A stretch of DNA of 17,339 bases. Origin: CAYYMX01 sp964473045. GTDB lineage: Bacteria > Pseudomonadota > Alphaproteobacteria > Methylaequorales > Methylaequoraceae. Below, piece by piece: positions 1 through 7,903 of this stretch. Made by a program: the position numbers and the translations under genes. The notes beneath the pieces were generated by a model. It worked only from the letters and a program-made list of their open reading frames with translations, had not been told where the DNA came from and did no database searches. The number at the start of each line of letters is the position of its first letter. Position 1 is the first letter of the stretch. Where the stretch lies: the NCBI GenBank assembly GCA_964473045.1, contig CAYYMX010000022.1:1-17339 (forward strand). Direction: 5' to 3'.

Positions 1-1501
1 AATAGCCATCCTTGTCTCTTTTACATACATCTCCAGTAAAGTACATCCCTTTAAATGACAAAAAATATGTTTCTATGAATCTTTTATGATTTTTGTAAAC
101 AGTCCTCATCATTCCAGGCCATGATGTGTTTATACAAAGATTACCTTCACATACACCATCTAACTCATTTCCTTCATTGTCAACTATGACTGGTTCAACA
201 CCAAAAAATGGTAATGTTGCCGAACCAGGGTTTAGCGGGGTGGTGCCTGCAATTGGGGATATGAGCGCTGCTCCAGTTTCAGTCTGCCACCAAGTGTCAA
301 TCACAGGACATTTTTTATTTCCTACTATTTCGTGATACCATTTCCAGGCTTCTGGATTTATAGGTTCACCAACTGTTCCAAGGATTTTTAGTGATGTTCT
401 TTTTGTAGATATAACGTGTTCATTTCCTAGGCCCATTAAAGCTCTTATTGCTGTTGGAGCTGTATAAAATATGGTTACTTTGAATTTGTCGACAATTTGC
501 CAGAATCTAGATGGATTAGGGAAAGTTGGTACACCTTCAAACATAATTGTTGTAGTAGCATTACATAATGGCCCATAAATTATATAACTATGCCCTGTGA
601 CCCACCCGACATCCGCAGTACACCAGTAAATATCATTTTGTTTGATATCAAATACGACTTTGTGACTCAATGATGCATGAAGAAGATATCCAGCTGTTGT
701 ATGTAAAACACCCTTTGGTTTTCCTGTTGAGCCAGATGTATACAAAATAAAAAGCGGATCTTCAGCTTTCTGTTCAACAATTTTACAGCTTTCACTTTCA
801 TTTTTGATGAGTTCGTGATACCAGATATCTGTTCTTGAATTAAAAAAATCTTCGGACTCGGTTCTTTTAACAACCACGGTTTTTTTTACAATAGTAAGAT
901 TTTTAATGGCCTTTTTTACATTAGATAAAAGTGGAATTTTTTTGCCGCCTCTAATCCCTTCATTGGCTGTGATAACTAGCGAAGATTGACAATCCTCAAT
1001 TCTATTTTTTAAAGACTCTGGAGCAAAACCACCAAAAACATCTGAATGTACCGCACCAATTCTTGAGCATGCTAGCATGGCGACAGCTGCTTCTGGTATC
1101 ATTGGTAGGTAGATTGTTATCCTATCACCCTTTTTAACTCCTAAAGTTTTTAGACCGTTAGCAAATTTGCAAACCCTTTTATGAAGATTTTTAAAGGTAA
1201 TTTTTTCACTCATGTTTGGGTCATCGGACTCCCAAATAATTGCAACCTTATTGCCGCTTTTTTTAAGGTGACGGTCTAAGCAATTGTATGATGCGTTAAT
1301 TTTGCCATCAGAAAACCATTTGATATCCACTCCATTTTCAAAAGAACTTTCCTTAACCTTTGTAAACGGTTTTATCCATGATAGTGTTTTGGCCTTTTCC
1401 CTCCAAAATTTTTCTGGATCTTTGATAGAACGTTGGTACTCATATTGATAGTCGCTAAAAGACAACGATCGGTTGTCCAAACTATTTTCTACAAAACTCA
1501 C
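1..1501 (-). CDS. acs: Acetyl-CoA synthetase, N-terminal 500 residues (runs off the left edge)
   Basis: AMP-forming acetate-CoA ligase: it activates acetate with ATP to acetyl-AMP and then forms acetyl-CoA in the cytoplasm. The reading frame is open from a GTG at 1501 to the window edge. A clear GGGGGA ribosome binding site lies 4-5 bases upstream. Visible motifs are the adenylate-forming P-loop YTSGSTGKPKG near residue 250, WWQTETG near residue 403 (the Trp that limits the acyl pocket to acetate in this family), and YFTGD close to the truncated end. The family is about 650 residues, so the C-terminal lid domain with the acetylatable catalytic lysine is outside the window. It is the last gene of a minus-strand run after tsaD, gpsA and a YciI-like gene, but a 56-base gap could hold its own promoter. 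The Trp motif favours acetate over propionate. Confidence 0.95.
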   Translation of the reverse strand, partial: MSFVENSLDNRSLSFSDYQYEYQRSIKDPEKFWREKAKTLSWIKPFTKVKESSFENGVDIKWFSDGKINASYNCLDRHLKKSGNKVAIIWESDDPNMSEKITFKNLHKRVCKFANGLKTLGVKKGDRITIYLPMIPEAAVAMLACSRIGAVHSDVFGGFAPESLKNRIEDCQSSLVITANEGIRGGKKIPLLSNVKKAIKNLTIVKKTVVVKRTESEDFFNSRTDIWYHELIKNESESCKIVEQKAEDPLFILYTSGSTGKPKGVLHTTAGYLLHASLSHKVVFDIKQNDIYWCTADVGWVTGHSYIIYGPLCNATTTIMFEGVPTFPNPSRFWQIVDKFKVTIFYTAPTAIRALMGLGNEHVISTKRTSLKILGTVGEPINPEAWKWYHEIVGNKKCPVIDTWWQTETGAALISPIAGTTPLNPGSATLPFFGVEPVIVDNEGNELDGVCEGNLCINTSWPGMMRTVYKNHKRFIETYFLSFKGMYFTGDVCKRDKDGY

Positions 1502-1557
1502 TTTTTCCCCCAAGAAAATTTTAATATATCAATATGTCTTAAAAATTCATTAAAAAA

Positions 1558-1830
1558 CTAAAAAACTTTCTTAAATGCAACCACTTTTACTTCTCGAAAG
1601 AGCCCAATTCTATTGTATGGATCTTTTTTTAAAAAGTTGTTTATTTCTTTCCTATCTTCTGAATTTATTATTATAACACTACCTTCAGGCTGTTTTTTTT
1701 TATCCAGTATTGGTCCAGCCATTAATAACTTCTTGCCTAGACATTTAAGATAATTAATATGCTCGGGTCTTGCTTTAAGCCTTTTTTCCAATGATTTTTT
1801 TTTGTCTTTACAAATAATTACAAAGATCAT
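1558..1830 (-). CDS. YciI-like (YCII family) small protein
   Basis: A 90-residue protein of the YCII ferredoxin-like fold family. The pattern is characteristic: an N-terminal beta strand (MIFVIICKDK), RPEHINYLK with the conserved His, AGPILD, a GS followed by a hydrophobic strand, and DPYNRIGLF with the conserved Asp near the C-terminus. The His/Asp pair is thought to form an active site, but the cellular reaction is not established for most members. The start overlaps the gpsA stop by one base (TAATG), which implies translational coupling. YCII genes next to gpsA and tsaD are, from memory, a frequent alphaproteobacterial arrangement. The function is unknown beyond a probable small cytoplasmic enzyme. 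Confidence 0.85.
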   Translation of the reverse strand: MIFVIICKDKKKSLEKRLKARPEHINYLKCLGKKLLMAGPILDKKKQPEGSVIIINSEDRKEINNFLKKDPYNRIGLFREVKVVAFKKVF

Positions 1831-2774
1831 TATTTTTCAAATTGAAGAGGTCTTGACAAAAGGTTGTTCGTTGTTTTTTTTATATCAACCCCGTTAATAA
1901 TATTTTTTACAGAATTACATATGGGAAGTTCTACATTAAGCTTTTGTCCTAATTTGCATATGCTCTCACAAGACTCTAGCCCTTCGGCAAGTATATTTTT
2001 TTTCTTAATTTTAGAAAAATTCAAGCTTTTTCCTAAGTAATAACCAAATTTTGTATTTCTAGATTTTAATGAAAAACAGGTAAGTGTTAAATCACCTATT
2101 CCTGATAATCCGTAAAATGTATTTCTTTTAGCACCCATTTTTAGGCCTAGTTCAACGGTTTCTGATAGTCCTCGGGTAATAACAGAAGCTATAGCGTTAT
2201 TTCCTAACCCTTTCCCTAGTATTAAACCACAGGCAATAGCAACTACATTCTTCATCGTGCCTCCTATTTGGGTTCCAATAATATCTTTATTAAAGTACGT
2301 CCTAAATCTTTCTTGCAAGATTATTTGAGAAATATTCTTTGCTACTTGGGTATCATGTGATGATAAGACAGAGGCTGTTGGTAAACCTTCAATTACTTCA
2401 AAAGAAAAATTTGGGCCAGATAATATGGCAAACTTATTGTCTGGAAAAAAATCATTAAGGACCTCACTCATTAACTTATTAGTTTTTTGTTCAATCCCTT
2501 TAGAGCATATAATAAAAACTTTTTTAGTATCGTAAAAACTTTTTTTGAGTAAATTCAAATTTTCTCTCATGGATTGTGATGGTATTGCTAGGAAAATATA
2601 TTTGCAATTACGTAGGTCAACAAAGGTATCAGTTAACCTAATATTATTAGTTTTGCTGAATAATTTTTTTGCTTTTTTGAGATCCCTTGATTTAATTACT
2701 AAATTTTTTTGTTTTAAAATCTTTGAAAGAGCTAATGCCCAAGATCCTGACCCTATTATTCCTGCACTTTTCAT
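1830..2774 (-). CDS. gpsA: Glycerol-3-phosphate dehydrogenase [NAD(P)+]
   Basis: Reduces dihydroxyacetone phosphate to sn-glycerol-3-phosphate, the backbone for phospholipid synthesis, in the cytoplasm. The N-terminal Rossmann motif is GSGSW at about residues 8-12. It is followed by LSGPNF.FEV (family signature), the substrate-site stretch GGTMKNVVAIACG with its conserved Lys, and a GLSGIGDLTLTC segment in the C-terminal helical domain. At 314 residues it is slightly shorter than the usual 330 or so but appears complete. I chose the ATG at 2774 because it overlaps the tsaD stop in an ATGA arrangement. A GTG two codons upstream (2780) is also open. The gene is coupled to tsaD upstream and to the YciI-like gene downstream. 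Confidence 0.95.
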   Translation of the reverse strand: MKSAGIIGSGSWALALSKILKQKNLVIKSRDLKKAKKLFSKTNNIRLTDTFVDLRNCKYIFLAIPSQSMRENLNLLKKSFYDTKKVFIICSKGIEQKTNKLMSEVLNDFFPDNKFAILSGPNFSFEVIEGLPTASVLSSHDTQVAKNISQIILQERFRTYFNKDIIGTQIGGTMKNVVAIACGLILGKGLGNNAIASVITRGLSETVELGLKMGAKRNTFYGLSGIGDLTLTCFSLKSRNTKFGYYLGKSLNFSKIKKKNILAEGLESCESICKLGQKLNVELPICNSVKNIINGVDIKKTTNNLLSRPLQFEK

Positions 2775-3802
2775 ATACACTCAATATTCCATCTTGGCAA
2801 TGGTTTGGACTCTAATGAATCTCCTTTTTCTCCATTTATTAGCTTTTCCACTCCTGCCCATGCTACCATCGTGGCATTATCAACACAAAGTTTAGGTTCA
2901 GGAGCAAAAAAAACAATTTCTTTTTTTTTACACAACCAGCTTAATTTTTTTCGAATAAAATTATTGGATGCAACACCACCTACCAATAAAAAAAAATTAC
3001 CACTATAATTTGTTTTAAAATAATCTATAGCAATTTCTACTTTTTTTAATAAGCAATCAGAAATTGCAATTTGAAATTCGTTGGCTAGATCATTTGCAAT
3101 TTTTTTTTTATTTCCAGCTTGAATGATTCTTCGAATCGCAGTCTTTAGGCCAGAAAATGAAAAATTACAATTTTTACTATTGATTAATGGTCTGGGCAAA
3201 TTAAATTTTGTTAATTTTTTGCTTTTTAGTGCAAGCTTTTCAATTTCCGGTCCTCCTGGATAATTAAGGTCCAGTAACTTGGCGGTTTTGTCAAATGCTT
3301 CACCAAGTGCATCGTCAAGGGTTTCCCCTAAAACTTTAAATTTTTTATAACTTTCTACAACAACTATTTGAGTATGTCCTCCTGAAACTAGTAATGACAA
3401 AAATGGAAAGGTCACTTTTTTTTTCATTCTTGAAACCAATATGTGTGCTTGCAAATGATTTATAGATAAAAAAGGTTTGTTACTTGCTAAAGATAACGCT
3501 TTAGCATAATTAGAGCCTATAAGAAGTCCACCCAAAAGACCGGGTCCCGTAGTTGCAGCAAAGGCATCAATTTTTGTTATGTCAATCTTGGACGTTCTTA
3601 ACGTTTTTTTTACAAGAAAATCTAAAATTTTGCTATGTTCTCTTGAAGCTAACTCAGGAACAACTCCTCCAAAAGGTAAATGTTTTTTTATTTGCGTAAA
3701 AGTATTTTCGCTCAATAATTTTCCAAATACATTATTTGTTTTTTTTTCAACTATTGAGACCGACGTTTCATCACAACTTGTTTCAATACCAAGAACTATC
3801 AT
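2771..3802 (-). CDS. tsaD: tRNA N6-adenosine threonylcarbamoyltransferase TsaD
   Basis: Catalytic subunit of the t6A machinery. With TsaB/TsaE it moves the threonylcarbamoyl group from TC-AMP to A37 of ANN-decoding tRNAs. The 343 residues are full length for the family. The start MIVLGIETSCDET is diagnostic. GGVVPELASREH and the metal-binding pair H116/H120 (NHLQAH) follow, then LLVSGGHTQIV, the long central insert, LLVGGVASN, and the C-terminal VDNATMVAW with the conserved Asp. The gene diverges from hemC with only 68 bases between them, and no Shine-Dalgarno sequence is visible upstream of the ATG. The 16-bp palindrome at 3814-3829 is just 11 bases upstream, so any protein bound there could also affect this gene. 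Confidence 0.97.
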   Translation of the reverse strand: MIVLGIETSCDETSVSIVEKKTNNVFGKLLSENTFTQIKKHLPFGGVVPELASREHSKILDFLVKKTLRTSKIDITKIDAFAATTGPGLLGGLLIGSNYAKALSLASNKPFLSINHLQAHILVSRMKKKVTFPFLSLLVSGGHTQIVVVESYKKFKVLGETLDDALGEAFDKTAKLLDLNYPGGPEIEKLALKSKKLTKFNLPRPLINSKNCNFSFSGLKTAIRRIIQAGNKKKIANDLANEFQIAISDCLLKKVEIAIDYFKTNYSGNFFLLVGGVASNNFIRKKLSWLCKKKEIVFFAPEPKLCVDNATMVAWAGVEKLINGEKGDSLESKPLPRWNIECI

Positions 3803-3813
3803 ATTTTATTTAA

Positions 3814-3829
3814 TTTAGAATATTCTAAA
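3814..3829. promoter_or_regulatory. Perfect 16-bp palindrome between tsaD and hemC, possible iron/heme operator
   Basis: TTTAGAATATTCTAAA is an exact palindrome in the 68-base divergent intergenic region, 11 bases from the tsaD start and 41 bases from the hemC start. The half-sites TTTAGAA/TTCTAAA match what I recall of the alphaproteobacterial ICE (Irr) element, although I recall a three-base spacer and here it is two. A poly-A tract follows, with a weak TATGCT -10-like hexamer at 3839-3844 toward hemC. In DNA this AT-rich, one such palindrome per window could arise by chance. The position next to a heme gene raises its weight. Confidence 0.4.
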
Positions 3830-3870
3830 AAAAAAATCTATGCTACTAAGAGAGAATTATTTTTTTTAAT

Positions 3871-4797
3871 ATGAATAAATTACCTGAAAAAATTACGATT
3901 GGTTCTAGAGAAAGTCCTTTGGCAAAAGTGCAGACCAAAATTTTTGCAAAATCACTAGAAAAAAAATTTGGAAATTCCATGAAAAAAAAATTGAATTTTA
4001 AATTTTTTAAAACAAGTGGAGATAAATTTTATGATAAGAATCTTTCAGAGATTGGAAATAAAGGGCTTTATACAAAGGAAATTGATGAAGCACAATTGAA
4101 TGGTAAGTTGGATATAGCAATCCACTCACTGAAAGATTTACCAGCAAATCTTCCAAAAGATCTTGTCTTAGCAGCAACTTTAAAAAGGGAAGATTGTAGA
4201 GAAATAATTCTTACAAAAAATAATGAAAATTTTAAACAAATGGCAACAAATACTGTAATAGGCACCTCGTCAATTAGAAGGAAAATGCAAATAAAAAAAC
4301 TTAGACCAGATATCAAAATTAAAAATATTAGGGGTAACATTGGTACTAGAATCAATAAATTAAATGCTGGTAAATTTGACGCAATAATACTGGCTCATGC
4401 TGGAATTAAAAGATTGGGTATAACCGAAAACTTTGAGATTATTAATCCTGAAACAATTGTTCCAGCCGTTGGCCAAGGGATTATTGCCATTATGGTCAAA
4501 AATGACAATAAAGATATTCTTGAAATTGTAAAAAAAATTAACCATATGAAAACCTTTTTTGAGTCGGAATGTGAAAGGTTGTATATGTCCGCATTGGATG
4601 GATCTTGCGAAACGCCTATAGGAGCAAATGTAAACTTAAAAATTATAAATGGCTTAAAAAAAATTAATTTAATATATATGGCGTCTTCCCTTGATGGAAA
4701 AAGATTTGTTAAGGGAGAAAAAAAAATTAACTTTGATAGTTATCGGAAAGAAATTTGTGACCTCGCGAAAAAAATTAAAAAAAATATTGGACTCTGA
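3871..4797 (+). CDS. hemC: Porphobilinogen deaminase (hydroxymethylbilane synthase)
   Basis: Condenses four porphobilinogen molecules into hydroxymethylbilane in heme biosynthesis; cytoplasmic. The 308 residues match the family length. It opens with ITIGSRESPLAKVQT. NKGLYTKEID and HSLKDLP follow, with catalytic Asp near residue 89. Then come TSSIRR and NIRGNIGTR (cofactor and substrate binding arginines), VPAVGQG, and DGSCETPIG with Cys246, the attachment site of the dipyrromethane cofactor. All key residues are present. Only a weak purine-rich stretch (AGAGAG, about 15 bases upstream) precedes the ATG. It is first in the operon hemC-hemD-mitofilin-like-hemY, with hemD five bases downstream. 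Confidence 0.97.
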   Translation: MNKLPEKITIGSRESPLAKVQTKIFAKSLEKKFGNSMKKKLNFKFFKTSGDKFYDKNLSEIGNKGLYTKEIDEAQLNGKLDIAIHSLKDLPANLPKDLVLAATLKREDCREIILTKNNENFKQMATNTVIGTSSIRRKMQIKKLRPDIKIKNIRGNIGTRINKLNAGKFDAIILAHAGIKRLGITENFEIINPETIVPAVGQGIIAIMVKNDNKDILEIVKKINHMKTFFESECERLYMSALDGSCETPIGANVNLKIINGLKKINLIYMASSLDGKRFVKGEKKINFDSYRKEICDLAKKIKKNIGL

Positions 4798-4802
4798 TAA
4801 AA

Positions 4803-5522
4803 GTGCATATACTACTTACAAGATCAAATATTGATTCAATTGAAACATCTAAAATTCTTGAGAAACATTTTTGGAACTTTACAATAACTCCGCTACTTGA
4901 TATTCAAGGGACAAAGAAAAAAGTTGTTACCAACAATAATTTTGACATCGTTATTTTTACAAGTAAAAATGGAATTAGATACTTTAATCCTAAAAGTTTT
5001 AATAAAAAAATTCCTGTGTTAACTGTTGGCCCAGGAACAAAAAAACTTGCCGAACAAAAAGGATTTTCAAAAATAATTAATGTAGATGGTGAATTAAATA
5101 AACTAAAAGATACAATCTTAAATTTTTTAGAGTCGGGAATGAAAGTTGTACACCCTACTTTTCAGACAACAAATAAGGATTTAGAAAATTTAATAAATTC
5201 TATGAAATGTTTGTACGTACCAGTTAAATGTTATGATGCGAGGCAAAAAAATGTTTGTCCTAGAAAATTCAAAATTTTCATTAGAACAATTGATAGGGGA
5301 ATTATTACATTATTTTCTAGCAGAACTGCCCAATCATTTTATAATGAAGTGAAAAAGTTTAAACTATCTTCTTACTGTAAAAATAAAAAATTGGTCTTAT
5401 TAAGTGAAAAAATTAAAAGTGAGTTAAAGGGCATAAAGTTTGAAAAAGTTTTTGTTACTAATCGACCTAATGAAGACAGTATGGTTGAAACATTAAAATT
5501 AATAAATAAGGAAGAGTATTAA
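4803..5522 (+). CDS. hemD: Uroporphyrinogen-III synthase
   Basis: Cyclises hydroxymethylbilane with ring D inversion to uroporphyrinogen III, directly after HemC. The family is poorly conserved, but the bilobed pattern is visible: HILLTRS at the N-terminus, DIVIFTSKNGIRYF (the TSxN stretch), VLTVGPGTKKLAEQKGF, then in the second lobe ITLFSSRTAQSFYN and a C-terminal VTNRPNEDSMVETL. The 239 residues are normal for the family. The start is a GTG five bases after the hemC stop, and the frame has no better candidate. Position between hemC and the mitofilin-like gene is the standard alphaproteobacterial order and strengthens the call. Confidence 0.93.
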   Translation: MHILLTRSNIDSIETSKILEKHFWNFTITPLLDIQGTKKKVVTNNNFDIVIFTSKNGIRYFNPKSFNKKIPVLTVGPGTKKLAEQKGFSKIINVDGELNKLKDTILNFLESGMKVVHPTFQTTNKDLENLINSMKCLYVPVKCYDARQKNVCPRKFKIFIRTIDRGIITLFSSRTAQSFYNEVKKFKLSSYCKNKKLVLLSEKIKSELKGIKFEKVFVTNRPNEDSMVETLKLINKEEY

Positions 5523-5523
5523 A

Positions 5524-6567
5524 TTGAAAAATTCAGAAAAAGACACTTCTCAAAAAGGTGATTTTATTGAATTAGATGACTCAGAGTACAAAAAAAAATC
5601 TAATCTTCTTAGAAACTCCATAATTTTTTTATTGCTAATTTGTGTGTCATTTTCCACTGGTTTTTTTGTGCAAGACCTTTTTTTTAAAAATCTAGAGCCC
5701 CTAAAAAATATAAAAGCTGAAAAAAGTTTTAATGTTAAATCTCAATCTCAAGACTTAAGTAAATATTTGACTAAAGACGAATTTAACAAAAAAGTTTCTG
5801 AAATTGAATCTTCTATAGAACCTTTTGAAAAAAAAGTTTTGGCAAATAATCAAAAAATTAAAGACCTAGAACTAAGTTTAGAGGAAGCGATTGAAAAAAA
5901 TCTTGGTGTCAGTAAAGAAAACAATAATAAAAAACTTTTCCCTAACAAAATTACAAACCAGGAAGATCTAATTAATTTTTGGATTTTAAAAATACATTTT
6001 GAAAACCGAGAACCTTTTGGTGATGAAATACAAAATTTGTTAAATTTGTATAAAGAAAACAATCAGGCCCTCTACTACATAAACTTTTTCAAAGAATTAA
6101 ATATTTTGACACTTAAAAAAAAAGAATTTTTTTTAAATGAAATAAATAAAGTTTTGAATTTGTATTCCGAAGATTTGGATGAACTTGTTATAAGAGTTGG
6201 TAGTAGTGAAACAAATAAAAGCAAAATTCTTGAGTCAAAGGAAAATTTTTTTAACTATATAAAAGAAATTGCTGAATCTACGTTTAAAGTAACGAAACTT
6301 GAGAATTCAAATATAGAATCAAATTACCAAACTGCAAGAATGAAAAAATCATTTAAAAATGAACTGATACATGCAAAGGAATTACTGCTAAATGATAATC
6401 TGGATGAATCTAGAAAAACAATCACTCAATCGAACTATGAAGATAAAAAAAAATTAGCATATTGGGTTGATGAATTAACCAAAGTTGTTGAAGCTAATAA
6501 AAAATTAAAAAATTTTGAGAGCTTATTACTAACTTTAACAGGTAAAAATTTTGATAAGAATTTTTAA
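5524..6567 (+). CDS. Mitofilin/Mic60-like inner membrane protein
   Basis: A 347-residue membrane protein with a short charged cytoplasmic N-terminus, one transmembrane helix at about residues 31-50, and then a long Lys/Glu-rich, coiled-coil-prone periplasmic region (about 70-130). The C-terminal part resembles the mitofilin signature of alphaproteobacterial homologues: a strand like FKVTKLE, an amphipathic stretch AKELLLNDNLDESRKTI, then YWVDELTKVVEANKKL. Location between hemD and hemY is where bacterial Mic60 genes are found in alphaproteobacteria. Mic60 homologues bend and tether membranes and form contacts with the outer membrane. That role here is inferred from architecture and synteny. 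The start is a TTG two bases after the hemD stop, with AAGGAAGAG inside the end of hemD as ribosome binding site. Primary sequence is strongly drifted toward Lys/Asn/Glu. Confidence 0.8.
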   Translation: MKNSEKDTSQKGDFIELDDSEYKKKSNLLRNSIIFLLLICVSFSTGFFVQDLFFKNLEPLKNIKAEKSFNVKSQSQDLSKYLTKDEFNKKVSEIESSIEPFEKKVLANNQKIKDLELSLEEAIEKNLGVSKENNNKKLFPNKITNQEDLINFWILKIHFENREPFGDEIQNLLNLYKENNQALYYINFFKELNILTLKKKEFFLNEINKVLNLYSEDLDELVIRVGSSETNKSKILESKENFFNYIKEIAESTFKVTKLENSNIESNYQTARMKKSFKNELIHAKELLLNDNLDESRKTITQSNYEDKKKLAYWVDELTKVVEANKKLKNFESLLLTLTGKNFDKNF

Positions 6568-7903
6568 GTACTTTATTATAATTATTTTTATTTCAAGCTC
6601 TGTTGTTTGGCTCTCTAACAATCCTGGGAATGTAGAGATTTTTTGGAAAGAATATTTAATTCAAACAAATCTTGTTGGGTTGCTGCTAATATTAATTTCT
6701 TTTTCAACTGTTCTAATATTGATTTATGGAATAAGTAAAGGGATTAAAGAAATTCCAATAAACTATAAAAACCTGAAAAAAGAAAAGTATCTAACTTTAG
6801 GTAATAAGGCCTTAGATGATGTAACAATAAATTTAATGTTAGGAGATTTAGAAAGTGTTGAAAAAAACTCAAGAAAATTAAAAAAATATCTAGGAAATGA
6901 TTTATTTTCAACTTACATGTTTTTTTATACGTCCTTAATGAAAAATAATATTTCAGAATCAAAAAAATATCTAAAAGTTCTAGAAAATATGTCAGGCGCC
7001 AATTATGTTGCAAAAAAATCTACAATACTGATACTTTTAAAAGAAGCGAACTTCGAAGAAGCAAAGAGCAAATTGATTTTGTTCTGTAAAGATTATCCCA
7101 AAGACCTTTGGTTTGTTGAAAAACTTTCAAATATTTATGTTTTCGAGAAGAATTGGAATGATGCTTTAAGAGTTATAGAAAAAATTAAATATACAAAATC
7201 TAAGAAAATAAAAAATAAAATTGCGAATCTGAGGGTTCTTTCAGGAAAAAAACCACTTGAAGCATTAAAAATTTCAAATGAATCAATTCATGTAATAAAT
7301 GAATCTATCAAGTACTATATTGATAAATCAAACGTGAAAAAAGCTGCAGCAATTATTCAAAAAAATTGGAACAAATTTTTCTGCCTAATTATAGTTGAGA
7401 ATTTTATAAATTATAAAAAGAAAAATGCTAGCGACTCTTTGAAAAGGTATAAATTAATTGCAAAAGTTCTAAAAAGTTCTTGTAAAGAATCAGATGAGTC
7501 AAAACTAGCAATTGCTGTTGCAGCCTATGAATCATCAATTTGGGGAGAGTCGCAAAAATATTTAGATTTAATACCAAAAGAAAACTGGGATAAAAGAGTA
7601 ATAGACTTATACGGAAAATTGTCTCAGAAAAGTCCTAAAATTCGTATGCCGAATGTTCCAAACAGTATAAAAAATGAACCAAAATGGATTTGCAACTTCT
7701 GCAATTCAAAATTTGATAATTGGGAATTTTTGTGTGCGGAGTGTGATGCTATTGATTCTATTTATTGGTCAAAAAGTAAAATTAATACTACCCAAAATAT
7801 AGTTGTTCCGAAAAAAATTATTGGAGAATCCTTTTGGCCATTTTCCAAAGATGAAGCACCGATGCCTCAGCTACTAATAAATGGGATGAAGAGAAAAGAT
7901 TGA
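6551..7903 (+). CDS. hemY: HemY-type TPR membrane protein with C-terminal zinc ribbon
   Basis: Inner membrane protein of the proteobacterial HemY family (unrelated to Bacillus HemY protoporphyrinogen oxidase), associated with late heme or tetrapyrrole steps; its exact biochemical role is uncertain. Two transmembrane helices lie at about residues 4-21 and 42-63, separated by the typical NNPGNVEIFWKEYLIQT loop. An alpha-helical, TPR-like region of about 270 residues follows. The C-terminal part carries two CxxC pairs, C381/C384 and C395/C398, each followed by Trp-containing segments. This zinc-ribbon-like tail is typical, from memory, of alphaproteobacterial HemY. The start is a TTG at 6551 that overlaps the upstream gene by 17 bases. 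The 3' end overlaps the convergent DNA glycosylase gene by 30 bases. Confidence 0.9.
   Translation: MIRIFKYFIIIIFISSSVVWLSNNPGNVEIFWKEYLIQTNLVGLLLILISFSTVLILIYGISKGIKEIPINYKNLKKEKYLTLGNKALDDVTINLMLGDLESVEKNSRKLKKYLGNDLFSTYMFFYTSLMKNNISESKKYLKVLENMSGANYVAKKSTILILLKEANFEEAKSKLILFCKDYPKDLWFVEKLSNIYVFEKNWNDALRVIEKIKYTKSKKIKNKIANLRVLSGKKPLEALKISNESIHVINESIKYYIDKSNVKKAAAIIQKNWNKFFCLIIVENFINYKKKNASDSLKRYKLIAKVLKSSCKESDESKLAIAVAAYESSIWGESQKYLDLIPKENWDKRVIDLYGKLSQKSPKIRMPNVPNSIKNEPKWICNFCNSKFDNWEFLCAECDAIDSIYWSKSKINTTQNIVVPKKIIGESFWPFSKDEAPMPQLLINGMKRKD

Noticed and set aside
1502..1557. Possible acs promoter in the 56-base gap
   Set aside because: AT-rich hexamers are present, but no -10/-35 pair with good spacing stands out, so it was not listed as a feature.
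2545..3818. Plus-strand ORFs opposite gpsA and tsaD
   Set aside because: They are antisense shadows of well-supported conserved genes and lack recognisable motifs.
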